Assembly: GCA_012270065.1 (NCBI GenBank)
Contig: JAAXJB010000082.1
Coordinates: 13,405 to 69,278, forward strand
Direction: 5' to 3'
DNA: 55,874 nt
From: Rubripirellula sp.
Lineage (GTDB): Bacteria > Planctomycetota > Planctomycetia > Pirellulales > Pirellulaceae
Below are positions 9,109 through 18,085 of the stretch, in pieces. The position numbers were made by a program, and so were the translations under genes. Numbering within the stretch: position 1 is the stretch's first letter; every line of letters starts with the position of its first letter. A model generated the notes under the pieces. That model was not told the DNA's origin and made no database searches. It saw only the letters and a program-made list of their open reading frames with translations.

Positions 9109-11034
9109 TTAGCCTTTTGATCGCATGCGTTTCAACATCGTTTTGTAATCAATCGTGGCATGCTGCTTTGCCGTGGAATCTTGGGGATTGTCCACGCGGT
9201 GCAGGTCGACCTCGTCCTCGATGATCAGCATGTCACTGTCATCGTTGCGCAGGTGAATCTTGAGTGCTGGTTGGTCAGTCTCCTGAGCAGTATCGGAAAC
9301 TTCAGCTGGATCTTCGTGACGTGACGTTTCGTCGTTGAACGCTGCATCAGCGGCTTTGGTGGTCGCCATCGTGAAGTCCGGCGATTCTACATCAGGCGTG
9401 GGATTGAATCTTGCCTGATCAGCCTCATCAAATGAATAGTTCTCCTCGGGGCCGGCATCGACGCGGTGTGTTATCTTCCGAGGCGTCTGATGAGCTGGTT
9501 CGACATACTGAATCGTATCAGGTTTCATGATTTCCAGATCGTCTTCACTTTCGTGGGACGCTTCAGGATGAATCGTGTCACTCGGCGTTGAATGCCCGTT
9601 CGTTCCGTTGCGTTCGGTTGGACTGTCGTCGGTCCTCAGGTTGATTGCCTCCTCATCGTTGAAGGTACCGAACAGATCGTTTTCGCTGGGTGTTTGAGGA
9701 AGGTTGCCAAACAGGTTCGCCAGAGGTTCTTCCGGCGTGAATTCATCATCGGAGTTTGGCTCAAGTGCGGGGCATGCAAGTTCCGGGTAATGTAGCTGCG
9801 GAATTGAGGTCGCCGAGTTATGCAAAGATGGTCCGGATATCGCATCGGGGTCAGCCTCTGCAAGCATTTCAAGAGCTTGTTCGGCTCTGTCGAGAGCGTT
9901 TTCAGCTGACGCTTCCGGGCTTGTTGCCTGATCGGTTTTTTCATGGTCCGTCGGGGCCCAGGGTGTCGGTGCATCAAACCCCATTTCAGGTTCCTGATTG
10001 CCAAAAATGTCGAAATCCATGGCGGAATGATCAGCTTCGGTGAACAGTTCGCTGTCGTCCGAATCATGTGTGCCGGTATCGTGATTCAAACCAGTGCAGT
10101 CTTCTGTGGGATTCTCTGTTGCTTCTTTGGTGATCTCCCCGCCGGTTGTTTCAAGCTCATCCAGTTCACCAAATTCAACTGCAGATGCTTCCAACTGAAT
10201 TTGCGGTTCGGCAATCATTGGGCTCGGAAGTTGTTGAAGCTGTGCCCATGACTGATTGATGATCTGTTCGTTGATCAGGTATTCGTCTCTCTGGGCAGCA
10301 AATTCGATTGCATGGGTGAGCAGTTGGTTGATGAGTCGCGGAATTCCACTGCAGGCATGATGCACTGCTGAAATAGCATCTGCAGTGATGGTGGCATCCG
10401 GGTCACAGCCACAATTGCGTATGGTCTGATTGATGTACCAAGCCGTCTCTTCACAGTTGAGTGGGTGAAGGTAGCAGCGAGTGGAAATGCGCTGTCGAAA
10501 ACTGTCCAGTGAGGGTGCAATCAGTGACTCGTCGAGGGCGTTGCCGCCAAACAACACAACCGTGACGCGTGGTTCACCGTGACGGGAGAAATTTGTCAGA
10601 GTTCGAATGGTTTCGAGTGTTGTTGAGCCAAGAGAGTGAGCCTCGTCGATCAACAACAGAATGGGGGCCTCAACGTTATCACCCACGCACAGGTGGTCGA
10701 AGAGTGCCAATTGGAAGTCGTTGTCCGGGATGCTTCGCATGTCCACACCCAGTTGGTGCATGAGACGTCTCAGGAAGGAATCGCTATCCGTGAGTGGGGT
10801 CTCGCCCATGGAAATGACTTGATGACTTTGGCTCATCCGTTCCGTAAGCATTTCGCGCAGCAGCGTTTTTCCTGTGCCCGGAGGGCCGATCACCACTGAA
10901 ATGGCATCCTTGACCTGAATACTCCGTTCCAAGCGTTCCAGGGTTTCCTGTGCGGTACCAAGGCTGATGAAACGCTCGGTTGTCGGATAAGCTGGGAATG
11001 GCGGTACAGGGTGAGAGGTATCGCTGGTCTGCAT
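9109..11034 (-). CDS. ExeA/GspA-like AAA ATPase with long acidic tail
   Basis: About 641 aa from ATG 11034 (MQTSDTSHPV). The AAA core has Walker A GPPGTGKT (50-57), Walker B ILLLIDEAH (125-133) and an ExeA/TniB-type lid region with HACSGIPRLINQL, a match to the AAA_22/ExeA family. In secretion systems ExeA helps place the secretin through the peptidoglycan; planctomycetes have many paralogues of unknown role. From about residue 285 the protein becomes a 350-residue acidic, low-complexity tail rich in Asp, Glu, Ser, Thr and Pro. No peptidoglycan-binding domain or membrane helix is seen. The open frame extends back to 11718, but that part encodes Cys/His/Arg-rich repetitive sequence over a DNA repeat and is judged non-coding. 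Confidence 0.8.
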   Translation of the reverse strand: MQTSDTSHPVPPFPAYPTTERFISLGTAQETLERLERSIQVKDAISVVIGPPGTGKTLLREMLTERMSQSHQVISMGETPLTDSDSFLRRLMHQLGVDMRSIPDNDFQLALFDHLCVGDNVEAPILLLIDEAHSLGSTTLETIRTLTNFSRHGEPRVTVVLFGGNALDESLIAPSLDSFRQRISTRCYLHPLNCEETAWYINQTIRNCGCDPDATITADAISAVHHACSGIPRLINQLLTHAIEFAAQRDEYLINEQIINQSWAQLQQLPSPMIAEPQIQLEASAVEFGELDELETTGGEITKEATENPTEDCTGLNHDTGTHDSDDSELFTEADHSAMDFDIFGNQEPEMGFDAPTPWAPTDHEKTDQATSPEASAENALDRAEQALEMLAEADPDAISGPSLHNSATSIPQLHYPELACPALEPNSDDEFTPEEPLANLFGNLPQTPSENDLFGTFNDEEAINLRTDDSPTERNGTNGHSTPSDTIHPEASHESEDDLEIMKPDTIQYVEPAHQTPRKITHRVDAGPEENYSFDEADQARFNPTPDVESPDFTMATTKAADAAFNDETSRHEDPAEVSDTAQETDQPALKIHLRNDDSDMLIIEDEVDLHRVDNPQDSTAKQHATIDYKTMLKRMRSKG

Positions 11035-11255
11035 CGTTGTCACGCATTTTGGAAGGTTGGAGACGAGCCGCGCTGGGTGAACCACATCACGCGGATCGAT
11101 ACAATCAGAATGATCGGCACAACCGGCCTGGCTTCTGAAGCGGAAAAGGCTGCAGCGGCACATGTGAATGATTGGGGAGGCTGGGAGATTGAGGCGAGAC
11201 GTGCCTCGGTGACCAACACGGTCAGAATCGACCAGGCAGGGTTCCAAGAGGTGCT

Positions 11256-11308
11256 TTGCTATCAACGCTGCGTTGCTGTCAAACCGTGCATTGCTGTCAA
11301 ACGCTGCG
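11256..11308. repeat. Tandem repeat, three units of 17-18 bp
   Basis: Units at 11256-11272, 11273-11290 and 11291-11308 share TTGCTGTCAAACGCTGCG with a few changes. The last unit is followed by TTGAGCAGTG, which starts like a fourth unit. Confidence 0.85.
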
Positions 11309-11394
11309 TTGAGCAGTGAGTGATACCTTTGACTGATTCTTCTGCATGTCGGATGCCTGCATTCATCATTGAAACGCATGGATGCGCAATCGAG

Positions 11395-11422
11395 ATGAGT
11401 GCATTGGAATGAGTGCATTGGA
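11395..11422. repeat. Tandem repeat, two perfect 14-bp units
   Basis: The 14-mer ATGAGTGCATTGGA occurs twice, back to back. Confidence 0.9.
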
Positions 11423-11601
11423 TGGGGATAGGCTGACCAGCATCGTGGCCGATAGCGGTGTTGCTGAATCCGGTTGAGTGTCACCAGCGTATCGAGCTGA
11501 GCCAAAATATCTGGGGCACGGTCATTGGCCGACGGGTGGAAGCGAAACCGGCGAGTGCAGTGTCGGGCTGGATTTCTCGCAGGGAAGAGCTTGTTGATGC
11601 A

Positions 11602-11678
11602 TGATTCTGCGAAACTGTGAAAAGAATCTGCGAAACTGTGAAAAGAATCTGGGAAACTGTGAAAAGAATCTGGGAAAT
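11602..11678. repeat. Tandem repeat, three 21-bp units plus partial ends
   Basis: Units at 11611-11631, 11632-11652 and 11653-11673 share GAAACTGTGAAAAGAATCTG and differ only at the last base. A partial unit precedes them (TGATTCTGC) and another follows (GAAAT). The units abut directly with no spacer, so this is not a CRISPR array. Confidence 0.9.
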
Positions 11679-11787
11679 GACCAGAACGAGAATCATATGG
11701 CAGAGAAAATGTGGGCAAGCTAGAAGTCTCGGATCACCACAGGATCAGAGTTCCAACCATTCAATGGGTGATTGTTCATGCGGGCAC

Positions 11788-13227
11788 CTAGAAGCCACCC
11801 GGACTTGTAAACTCGGCATAATCATCGAATTCGCTGTGTCTCTCAGCGGCCCGGTCGCTGAAGCGCGTGAAGTCGGCTTCCCATGTGAGTTCAACATCGC
11901 CGATGGGGCCGTTTCGTTGTTTGGCGATGATGACTTCTGCTTGTCCAGCAAATTGGGCGCGGTCATCACCTCGGTGATAGTATTCTTCCCGGTGGACGAA
12001 CATGACCACGTCTGCATCCTGCTCAATCGCACCTGATTCACGTAGGTGGCTCAATTTTGGGCGATGGTCTTTGCTGTCTTCGGCTTGTCGGTTGAGTTGT
12101 GAAAGACAAAGAAGTGGTACTTCCAGTTCACGAGCGAGCCCTTTCAGACGACGTGCAATTTTTGCCACCTGTTCCTGTCGCGGGTCGCGTGAATTATCGG
12201 GTTCAATCAATTGCAGATAATCGATGACAATCAGGCCCAGCGCATCTTCGCGGCGTTTGATCCGTCGAGCAGCGGCTGCGATTTCACTGACCGTTCGGCT
12301 TGGCGCATCGTCGACAAACAGCGGTGCCTGGCTGATGTCGTTTGCTGTCTGGATCAGCTTGTCGCGGTCATCTGATGAAATGGTGCCGTTACGCACCCGA
12401 TGGCCGTTGACCCTTGCCAGCGAACAGAGCATGCGGTCTGCGAGTTCAATTCCGGACATCTCGAGCGAGACGAAGAGTACGGGCTGTTTCTGGTTGATCG
12501 AAACATGTTCTCCGATATTCATTGCCAGTGCAGTCTTACCCATCGAGGGCCGTGCGGCAAGAATGATCAATTCCCCATGGTGCAGACCGCCCGTCATCTC
12601 ATCGAATTTGTTGAGACCTGTTTCTGCTGCACCGTCAACGTACTCGTCCCGCATCCTGGCTTCCATGCGATCCATTGACTGATGGAGGACGTCGGCAATG
12701 TTCTGGACCGACTGCGAGGATCGCCCGTCCATGATGGCAAACACTTTCTGCTCGGCTTGAGCGCACAATTCCTTGGCGCTGGATGCCTGGTCGTAGGCAT
12801 CTCTGAGAACTTCCGTGCTGGATTGGATCAAACGACGATAAACCGCTTTCTCGGTTACGATGTTGCTGTAATAAACCGCGTGGGCTGCGTTGGGAACCGA
12901 GGAAGAAAGCCTTGCCAGATAGGCTGCGCCTCCAACCTTCTCATAATCTCCAGCAGTGCGCAACCGTGACACCAGCAGAGTGATGTCGATTTTTTCACCT
13001 GTGTCGTGCATCTCTCGCAGGTTTTCATAGATTTTGCGATTGGCATCATCATAAAAATCATCTGCACGCAGTGATGGAATTTCGTCGCAGATCTCCGGGA
13101 GAAGTAAAATGCTTCCCAGTACTCCCATTTCAGCTTCGAGGTCGATTGGCGGTTGCCGTTGAAGGATCTCCGCAGCGGAAGGTTCGGGTTTTTGCTTTCT
13201 TGGATAAGGGCTGTCGTTGGAAGCCAT
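11788..13227 (-). CDS. dnaB: Replicative DNA helicase DnaB
   Basis: About 479 aa, the normal length, with no intein. The N-terminal helical domain (about 22-130) begins PPIDLEAEMGVLGSILL. The RecA-type ATPase core has Walker A RPSMGKTALAM (about 226-236) and the DnaB block IDYLQLI followed by LKGLARELEVPLLCLSQLNR, then a SGAIEQDADVV stretch. It unwinds the fork in the 5'-3' direction as a hexamer and binds primase. The C-terminus ends with a short acidic, Asp/Phe-rich tail. The gene lies about 525 bp downstream of dnaA on the same strand. The ATG at 13227 has no obvious Shine-Dalgarno. Confidence 0.97.
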   Translation of the reverse strand: MASNDSPYPRKQKPEPSAAEILQRQPPIDLEAEMGVLGSILLLPEICDEIPSLRADDFYDDANRKIYENLREMHDTGEKIDITLLVSRLRTAGDYEKVGGAAYLARLSSSVPNAAHAVYYSNIVTEKAVYRRLIQSSTEVLRDAYDQASSAKELCAQAEQKVFAIMDGRSSQSVQNIADVLHQSMDRMEARMRDEYVDGAAETGLNKFDEMTGGLHHGELIILAARPSMGKTALAMNIGEHVSINQKQPVLFVSLEMSGIELADRMLCSLARVNGHRVRNGTISSDDRDKLIQTANDISQAPLFVDDAPSRTVSEIAAAARRIKRREDALGLIVIDYLQLIEPDNSRDPRQEQVAKIARRLKGLARELEVPLLCLSQLNRQAEDSKDHRPKLSHLRESGAIEQDADVVMFVHREEYYHRGDDRAQFAGQAEVIIAKQRNGPIGDVELTWEADFTRFSDRAAERHSEFDDYAEFTSPGGF

Positions 13228-13752
13228 TGGCCAATCCGTGGGGTTGCGAAAGGAAAGCGAATCGTGAGGACAAAGGGCAGAGGATGTCCTTCTCTACCGT
13301 AAATCTGTAGTTCGTGGCTGTGGCGTTTTGACGACCTGGGACGCTTCTTATGAAAGGGGATTCCTGTCCTGAGCGGGAATGCACACTGCACGACTTTTTG
13401 CGTTGCTGTGTGCAGGGAATCTCAGGTATTTCATCTCCGGACGCCCAAACCCTCATGCTTGGTAACGCACATGCTGTTTACATTCGGAGTTCGCGTTTCT
13501 GAATTGAAATGGAAGCCGATTGGCTGTTTGTCGTTGTGTGCTGTCAAGCGTCTTCAGAATCCACGACTACCATCCTGTAGATATTCCCACGTGATTGCAA
13601 GGACTCGTTTTCTTGTTGGGTGCGGGGATCCATGCAATTTACCGCAGAACCGCGTCTAAGTGAGTTTCGATTTCTATCTACGTTCCTGGCTGTTGCGGCG
13701 GCCCATCGGATGGGCTTTGAACTTTCGTTCTGCGATCAGGGCGTTGCTTCGA
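13228..13752. other. Spacer between dnaA and dnaB
   Basis: A 525-bp non-coding stretch. I found no DnaA box (TTATNCACA or its complement) by eye and no AT-rich unwinding region. An inverted repeat lies at 13380-13414. Short frames here have no recognisable product. Confidence 0.5.
13380..13414. repeat. Inverted repeat between dnaA and dnaB
   Basis: TGCACAC at 13380-13386 pairs with GTGTGCA at 13408-13414 across a 21-nt loop that contains a T5 run. It could be part of a terminator for dnaA or a protein site; the loop is long for an intrinsic terminator. Confidence 0.4.
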
Positions 13753-15663
13753 TTATCCGCAGCGTAATAAGTTCTCGACTCGTGCGATGGCTTCGCGCGT
13801 CGACATGGCGAGTTGTCCTCGACCAATGGATTTGCCACTTTCGAGCCATTTTTTGATGTTGTTTTCCGCTGAAATCGCCGTGCTGTGCGATTTTCCACCA
13901 AAGTGGTCTGCGATTTCCGCGTAGGCAGAGGAGGTCAACTGGCGAGCTAGATACATCGCCAACATCCGAGGTCCAGTGACGGCACGGGTCTGTGATCGAC
14001 CGCGAAGTGTGTTGTGGGGGAGGTGAAATGCGTCGCAAACCGCGGTTTCGATGACCGATAGTGTCGCGATGGGTGTTGAGCCACGCAGCAGATTGCCACC
14101 AAACTGCCTGATTTCATCAAGCGTGGGAACTCGACCCAGCATTCGTTGGAGGGTGTTGATCATGTTGACCACGCCACTGACCACGCGGCCATCACCTGCC
14201 AGCATGGGATTGATCTGGTCAAGCAGTGCTGAGGGAACTTCCAGTGGGCAGCGTTCAGTGATCCACCGCTCGAGAATCTTACGGCGGATATCAATGTCCA
14301 ACGGCTGGATCGGACAGACCAGACCACTGGCCATGCGTCCTACCAGTTCATGTGAAAGTCCTGCGATCTCGGATGGCGCCTGAAGGCCGGAAAAAATGAG
14401 CGGGCGACCTTCGGAGGCGAGTGTTTCGACGGTGTAAAGCATTTCACGGAGCGTTGCTTTTTTCGCGCCCATGAACTGGACATCATCGATCAGCAACGCA
14501 TCTACCTCGCGATACCTGCGGCGGAACGCCGTGATCCCACTGTTGCCAACCGAACTGATGAAATCATTCGTGAACTGTTCGGCTGACAAGTGCATCACGC
14601 GACGCATTCTGTGTCGACGGCGCAACTGGTCAGCGATGGCGGACATCAAATGGGTTTTTCCTGAACCCGTTGGGCCGCAAAAGAAAACAGGTGATGCCGT
14701 TTGTGGGGCCTGGCAAACCATCGACAAGGCGGTGTAAGCCAGCTGATTGCTGGTTCCCGCGATAAAGTTGGAAACCGTCGGCCGTTGGTTTGTGTCTTCT
14801 GGTGTCGCGGCTGCGGTTGCCGGAGATTTTTGCTTTGATGATCTTGCCGGGCTGGCTGACCGGTCACCATTGTCCGAACCAACTTCAAGTGCCGGCCGCA
14901 CTCCTGATCGCGAAACCCGATCTTTCCCACCTTCGAGCTCCGGGAATTCCAGTTGTTGCACGCCGCCATTGGATTTGTCACCAAGCCGCTCATGCTGCTT
15001 GCCAACAGCACGGCTGTCTCGCTTGGCGACTGTCGCGTCGGACAGGTAGGAAGTAATTGACTGGGGACGGGAACGTCTCGATTTCACTCGGGAAGCTTGG
15101 CCCGGAGTCACGCGCGATCTGCCTGCAGCAGTAACCTTTTGAACCGTGCCCTTTTGAACTGTGCCCTGTTGAAGCGTGCCCTGTTGAAGCGTGCCCTGTT
15201 GAAGCGTGCCGGTCGGCATGCCGTTCAGCTCGTTGTTGTTGTCGCCGTCCGACAAAGGTAGCTCAGCCTGGGTTGCGGCCGGCTCGTCGAGTCGCAGGAT
15301 GATATCCGTTCGGCCGCCAAATGCCTGCATGGCAGCGCCGCGAAGTTCACGAATGAAGTTCTGACGCAAACGATCCAAGGCGAATTGTCCACGTATCGCC
15401 AGTGTTACCTGATACTCACCTTGGATCGGTTCTGTTGGGCTGTCATTGGACGCGTTCTCTGTGCTCGCTGCGTGCGTGGTATTCCCGGCACCGTTACCAG
15501 ATGCCTGATTCGATACCGTGATGGTCACGCCATTGGCAAACCACATGCGGAATCGCTCTGCACCGATACGCCCTTTCAAAGCATCCTTGAATGATTCGAT
15601 GACAGCCTTGTCATCGGTGCAACCGTGCGGTGCAGACATACTGGTAGCGCAATCCTCCATCAT
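13753..15663 (-). CDS. dnaA: Chromosomal replication initiator DnaA
   Basis: About 636 aa, longer than the usual 440-480. Domain I is at about 15-115 (FKDALKGRIGAERFRMWF). A very long, low-complexity domain II follows (about 120-290) with a pentapeptide repeat. The AAA+ domain has Walker A CGPTGSGKTHL (about 331) and Walker B ALLIDDVQFM (about 389). Domain IV carries the DNA-binding signature DHFGGKSHSTAI (about 588). It binds origin boxes and loads DnaB. The frame is open upstream to 15765; tandem ATG codons at 15663 and 15660 and an ATG at 15639 preceded by GGAGG are all possible starts. Confidence 0.95.
   Translation of the reverse strand: MMEDCATSMSAPHGCTDDKAVIESFKDALKGRIGAERFRMWFANGVTITVSNQASGNGAGNTTHAASTENASNDSPTEPIQGEYQVTLAIRGQFALDRLRQNFIRELRGAAMQAFGGRTDIILRLDEPAATQAELPLSDGDNNNELNGMPTGTLQQGTLQQGTLQQGTVQKGTVQKVTAAGRSRVTPGQASRVKSRRSRPQSITSYLSDATVAKRDSRAVGKQHERLGDKSNGGVQQLEFPELEGGKDRVSRSGVRPALEVGSDNGDRSASPARSSKQKSPATAAATPEDTNQRPTVSNFIAGTSNQLAYTALSMVCQAPQTASPVFFCGPTGSGKTHLMSAIADQLRRRHRMRRVMHLSAEQFTNDFISSVGNSGITAFRRRYREVDALLIDDVQFMGAKKATLREMLYTVETLASEGRPLIFSGLQAPSEIAGLSHELVGRMASGLVCPIQPLDIDIRRKILERWITERCPLEVPSALLDQINPMLAGDGRVVSGVVNMINTLQRMLGRVPTLDEIRQFGGNLLRGSTPIATLSVIETAVCDAFHLPHNTLRGRSQTRAVTGPRMLAMYLARQLTSSAYAEIADHFGGKSHSTAISAENNIKKWLESGKSIGRGQLAMSTREAIARVENLLRCG
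15135..15209. repeat. Five 15-bp tandem units inside dnaA
   Basis: Five contiguous 15-bp units starting at 15135, 15150, 15165, 15180 and 15195. The last three are identical (CCTGTTGAAGCGTGC). They are in frame with dnaA and encode the linker repeat GTLQQ x3 followed by GTVQK x2. Confidence 0.95.
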
Positions 15664-16246
15664 GGATGTTTCGCAATGCAGCAATGACGGTGGTTCTGCT
15701 TGTCGATTCGCCCATGCGAATCGGACCACCGTTGTTCGTGGGAAGGACAACCAAAGCGTTGGCAATGAAAAGTCACCAACCTAGCTCCGCCGGGCGGCAC
15801 ACAGGCCTCCCCAAAAACAATTTTCCGCTCGACCTGACTCACTATCAGTTCGAGCGAAGGGCAGATTCTAGAGTTGCTAGCATCCAAGTCAAACATACGT
15901 AGGCCCGGTTTTGAAACTTTCATTTCGAGTTATGGCTGGAAAGTTTTAAAGTGTCCCGAAAAGCCGGATTTTGATGGCATCGCAGCGTCTGAGATTCTTG
16001 GTCGCTGCCTGATCGTAGCCGATCATGCTCGGTGGAAAAGGTGTTTGAAAACTGCGAGTGATGTCGCGTTGTATCTCTTGCTGTGCATGTAAGTTGTTGA
16101 GACGAAATGATTTAAGAATCCGTGATTCGTCCGGAATGGGTTTTGATGCGGATCACACAAATTTTGGCTTGGTTCGCATCAAGGACAGATTTTGACGCAA
16201 TCAATTTGTTGCCCCTGCTCGGACAAGCTCAAACGGCCCGATGTTG
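15664..16246. other. Spacer upstream of dnaA, no gene seen
   Basis: About 580 bp lie between the dnaA start and the end of the GNAT gene. The right-hand part is relatively AT-rich (around 15900-16200). I found no recognisable gene and no DnaA box by eye. The dnaA promoter presumably lies here. Confidence 0.5.
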
Positions 16247-17431
16247 TCAGGACGTTTTTGCCGCAGCCGTTACCCTTTTTACCCAGACTGTTTCACTGAG
16301 AACCGTCGTCATTCCCCTTTGCTGGTAGATTTGTCGCGCGGGCTGATTTTGGCGATCAACCCCGAGTATGAAGCGGTCTCCACCTCGAGAGCGTGCGACC
16401 TGTGTTGCCTGCTCAACAAGGCGTTGTCCGAGCCCTTTTCCCCGAAACGCGGGGAGGAGTCCCATGTAGACGATCTCAATCACCGGGGCGGCACCACGAG
16501 AATTCGAATCCAACAGTGCATCTTGATGCTGCGACGCATCATTGCTGGGAGCGAGAGCTTCTTCCTCATGAGTTGGTGGGTGCTCGGCGAGGATCAGACA
16601 GCCGACAGCCTTTTGATCAGAGTCAGCATTCTGTCGGACTTCGTACCAGAAGTGGGGGGCGAAGGATGCGGCAGTCTGATAACCACCAAGGGTTTCAGCG
16701 GTGGTGCGAAAATTGGCGAGGCTGGGGCAGTCCAGCGTGCCTTCGTAGGTTTGTTCGACGAGTCTTGTGAACGCACTCATTTCGGTCGAATCGCCCCAGT
16801 TCAATGCACGGAAATGGAGCAAGTCTTCTGTCTGGCAATCTGGAGATTCGTGAGACTCCCGTGAGGCATTTGAAATGAAATCACAGGAAAGATAGTCGAG
16901 AGTAGCGATCTGATTGAAATCGAGGCCCATGTTCCACTGCAACGCCTCGATCGCTTGTTGATCCGTCGCTTCGGTAGCCCACTGCGCAAAACGAATGCCA
17001 AGTCTGTAGAAGTCTTTCTCGACAAAACATCGCATCTGGCTGATGATCGCCGCTGTATCTGGAGCCTTCGCCTGTTCGTTTGCGTTCGCAGCAAGGATGT
17101 CTGCGTTGCCATCGGTCAGTGGAGCGTTGATAAAACCGGCGTGCACAATTGTGACGACATCGGACGCCGCATTTGAATTGATGCCAGGTTGTCGAATTGC
17201 GATCAAGGCTGCTATCAGTGACGCAGTTGAACTTGTTTGTGACGCCACGTCATCTGAAATGGGAACGTCTCGGGCAAGATAAAATAGAATCTCATCGCGG
17301 GGGCGAGTCTGCAGATGGCTGCGTATTTGCTCAATCGCGATTTGAGCTCGTGCTATCGAAAGGTTTGACAGTAGTTGAGGTAAGACTGCCTGCATTTGCT
17401 CCAATGGAGCGCGCTCGATTTTTAATGGCAT
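16247..17431 (-). CDS. GNAT-family N-acetyltransferase with N-terminal extension
   Basis: About 394 aa. The C-terminal part is a GNAT domain: IVYMGLLPAFRGKGLGQRLV holds the acetyl-CoA loop RGKGLG (about 327), followed by FILGVDRQNQPARQIYQQRG near the end. Residues 1-200 may be a second, degenerate GNAT-like half, which would match the two-lobed arrangement of some family members; the substrate cannot be told. There is no signal peptide, so it is cytoplasmic. The gene stands alone, divergent from the PDZ gene. Confidence 0.8.
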   Translation of the reverse strand: MPLKIERAPLEQMQAVLPQLLSNLSIARAQIAIEQIRSHLQTRPRDEILFYLARDVPISDDVASQTSSTASLIAALIAIRQPGINSNAASDVVTIVHAGFINAPLTDGNADILAANANEQAKAPDTAAIISQMRCFVEKDFYRLGIRFAQWATEATDQQAIEALQWNMGLDFNQIATLDYLSCDFISNASRESHESPDCQTEDLLHFRALNWGDSTEMSAFTRLVEQTYEGTLDCPSLANFRTTAETLGGYQTAASFAPHFWYEVRQNADSDQKAVGCLILAEHPPTHEEEALAPSNDASQHQDALLDSNSRGAAPVIEIVYMGLLPAFRGKGLGQRLVEQATQVARSRGGDRFILGVDRQNQPARQIYQQRGMTTVLSETVWVKRVTAAAKTS

Positions 17432-17775
17432 CTTCTGCGTCGAAAATCCTGGGGCAAGTAGCTGGATGGTTTAGCGGCAGCAGCGCAAAACGAGGTGCGA
17501 TGGAGAACCTTGATCCGGGTTCCGTCAACGCATTGTAACGGCAATGCCGGGAGCCGACGCCTCCCTCAATTGTGATGGACATTTCATCCTTTGGCGATTT
17601 TCCATTCTCCACCGCTGATTGGTTAATCCTTGCGCACCAATCATCGGCAAATGCATGGGGAAACAGCGAATGCTGAGTAAATGGCGAAAGCAGAGGGAAA
17701 CGGAGGATGCAGAGGAAATGGCCGATGTTGACACGTTTATCGGTCTTGGGGGAACAAGGTTCCCGCTCTGTTCCT

Positions 17776-17825
17776 GATCTCGATGAGTCGGAAAGGCGGA
17801 TATCTCGGTGACTCGGAGAGGCGGA
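17776..17825. repeat. Imperfect tandem repeat, two 25-bp units
   Basis: Units at 17776-17800 and 17801-17825 share about 20 of 25 positions; both end AGGCGGA and contain a GAGTCGGA/GACTCGGA core. Confidence 0.8.
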
Positions 17826-17846
17826 TTCGAACCGATTGCCTCCTTC

Positions 17847-17870
17847 AAGGCCCGCTCTTCGCGGGGCCTT
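17847..17870. terminator. Terminator-like GC-rich hairpin
   Basis: AAGGCCCGC pairs with GCGGGGCCTT around a TCTTC loop, with one bulged G. A pyrimidine-rich stretch (GCTCCTTTCC) follows on the plus strand. It lies between two divergent genes, where no terminator is expected, so it may end a small unannotated transcript or be a structural element. Confidence 0.45.
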
Positions 17871-18085
17871 GCTCCTTTCCTTATCCAACTGGACTGCTAT
17901 CCTTTATGCTGTGAGAGGGTTCGGATCAAGAAGTTGCATGGCATCGAAATGGATCACGGACCTGTTGGGGGGATCAGATTCTGTTGCTGCGTGATTCTGT
18001 TCATTTGCATCATGCAAGTGACAGGCTTTCGCTACTGCATGGGTTCCACCGGTTTTTCTGGGCTACCGCAAAGAATGGATTTGGA

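Larger units (their letters stand above)
11035..11787. other. Repeat-rich spacer between dnaB and the ExeA-like gene
   Basis: A 753-bp spacer that carries three separate short tandem arrays (listed individually) and no recognisable gene. A long minus-strand frame crosses it, but its composition follows the repeats rather than a protein. Any promoter for the ATPase gene should lie here. Confidence 0.6.
17432..18085. other. Divergent spacer between the GNAT and PDZ genes
   Basis: About 650 bp without a supported gene. It contains a 25-bp tandem repeat (17776-17825) followed at once by a GC-rich hairpin (17847-17870). The repeat ends in a GGATTCGAACC sequence that resembles the complement of a tRNA T-loop, but no full tRNA can be folded around it. 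Confidence 0.5.

Noticed and set aside
11602-11678. CRISPR array
   Set aside because: The units are contiguous without spacers and there are no cas genes.
11035-11718. The 228-codon N-terminal extension of the ExeA-like frame
   Set aside because: It encodes Cys/His/Arg/Ser-rich sequence whose beginning simply translates the 21-bp DNA repeat (PDSFHSF units); the AAA domain starts properly after ATG 11034.
13228-13752. Chromosomal origin between dnaA and dnaB
   Set aside because: No DnaA boxes or AT-rich unwinding element are visible, so position alone is not enough.
17797-17887. tRNA gene on the minus strand, suggested by GGTTCGAATCC
   Set aside because: No matching acceptor stem, D-arm or anticodon arm can be folded, and the region upstream is a GC-rich terminator-like hairpin. 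It may at most be a remnant.
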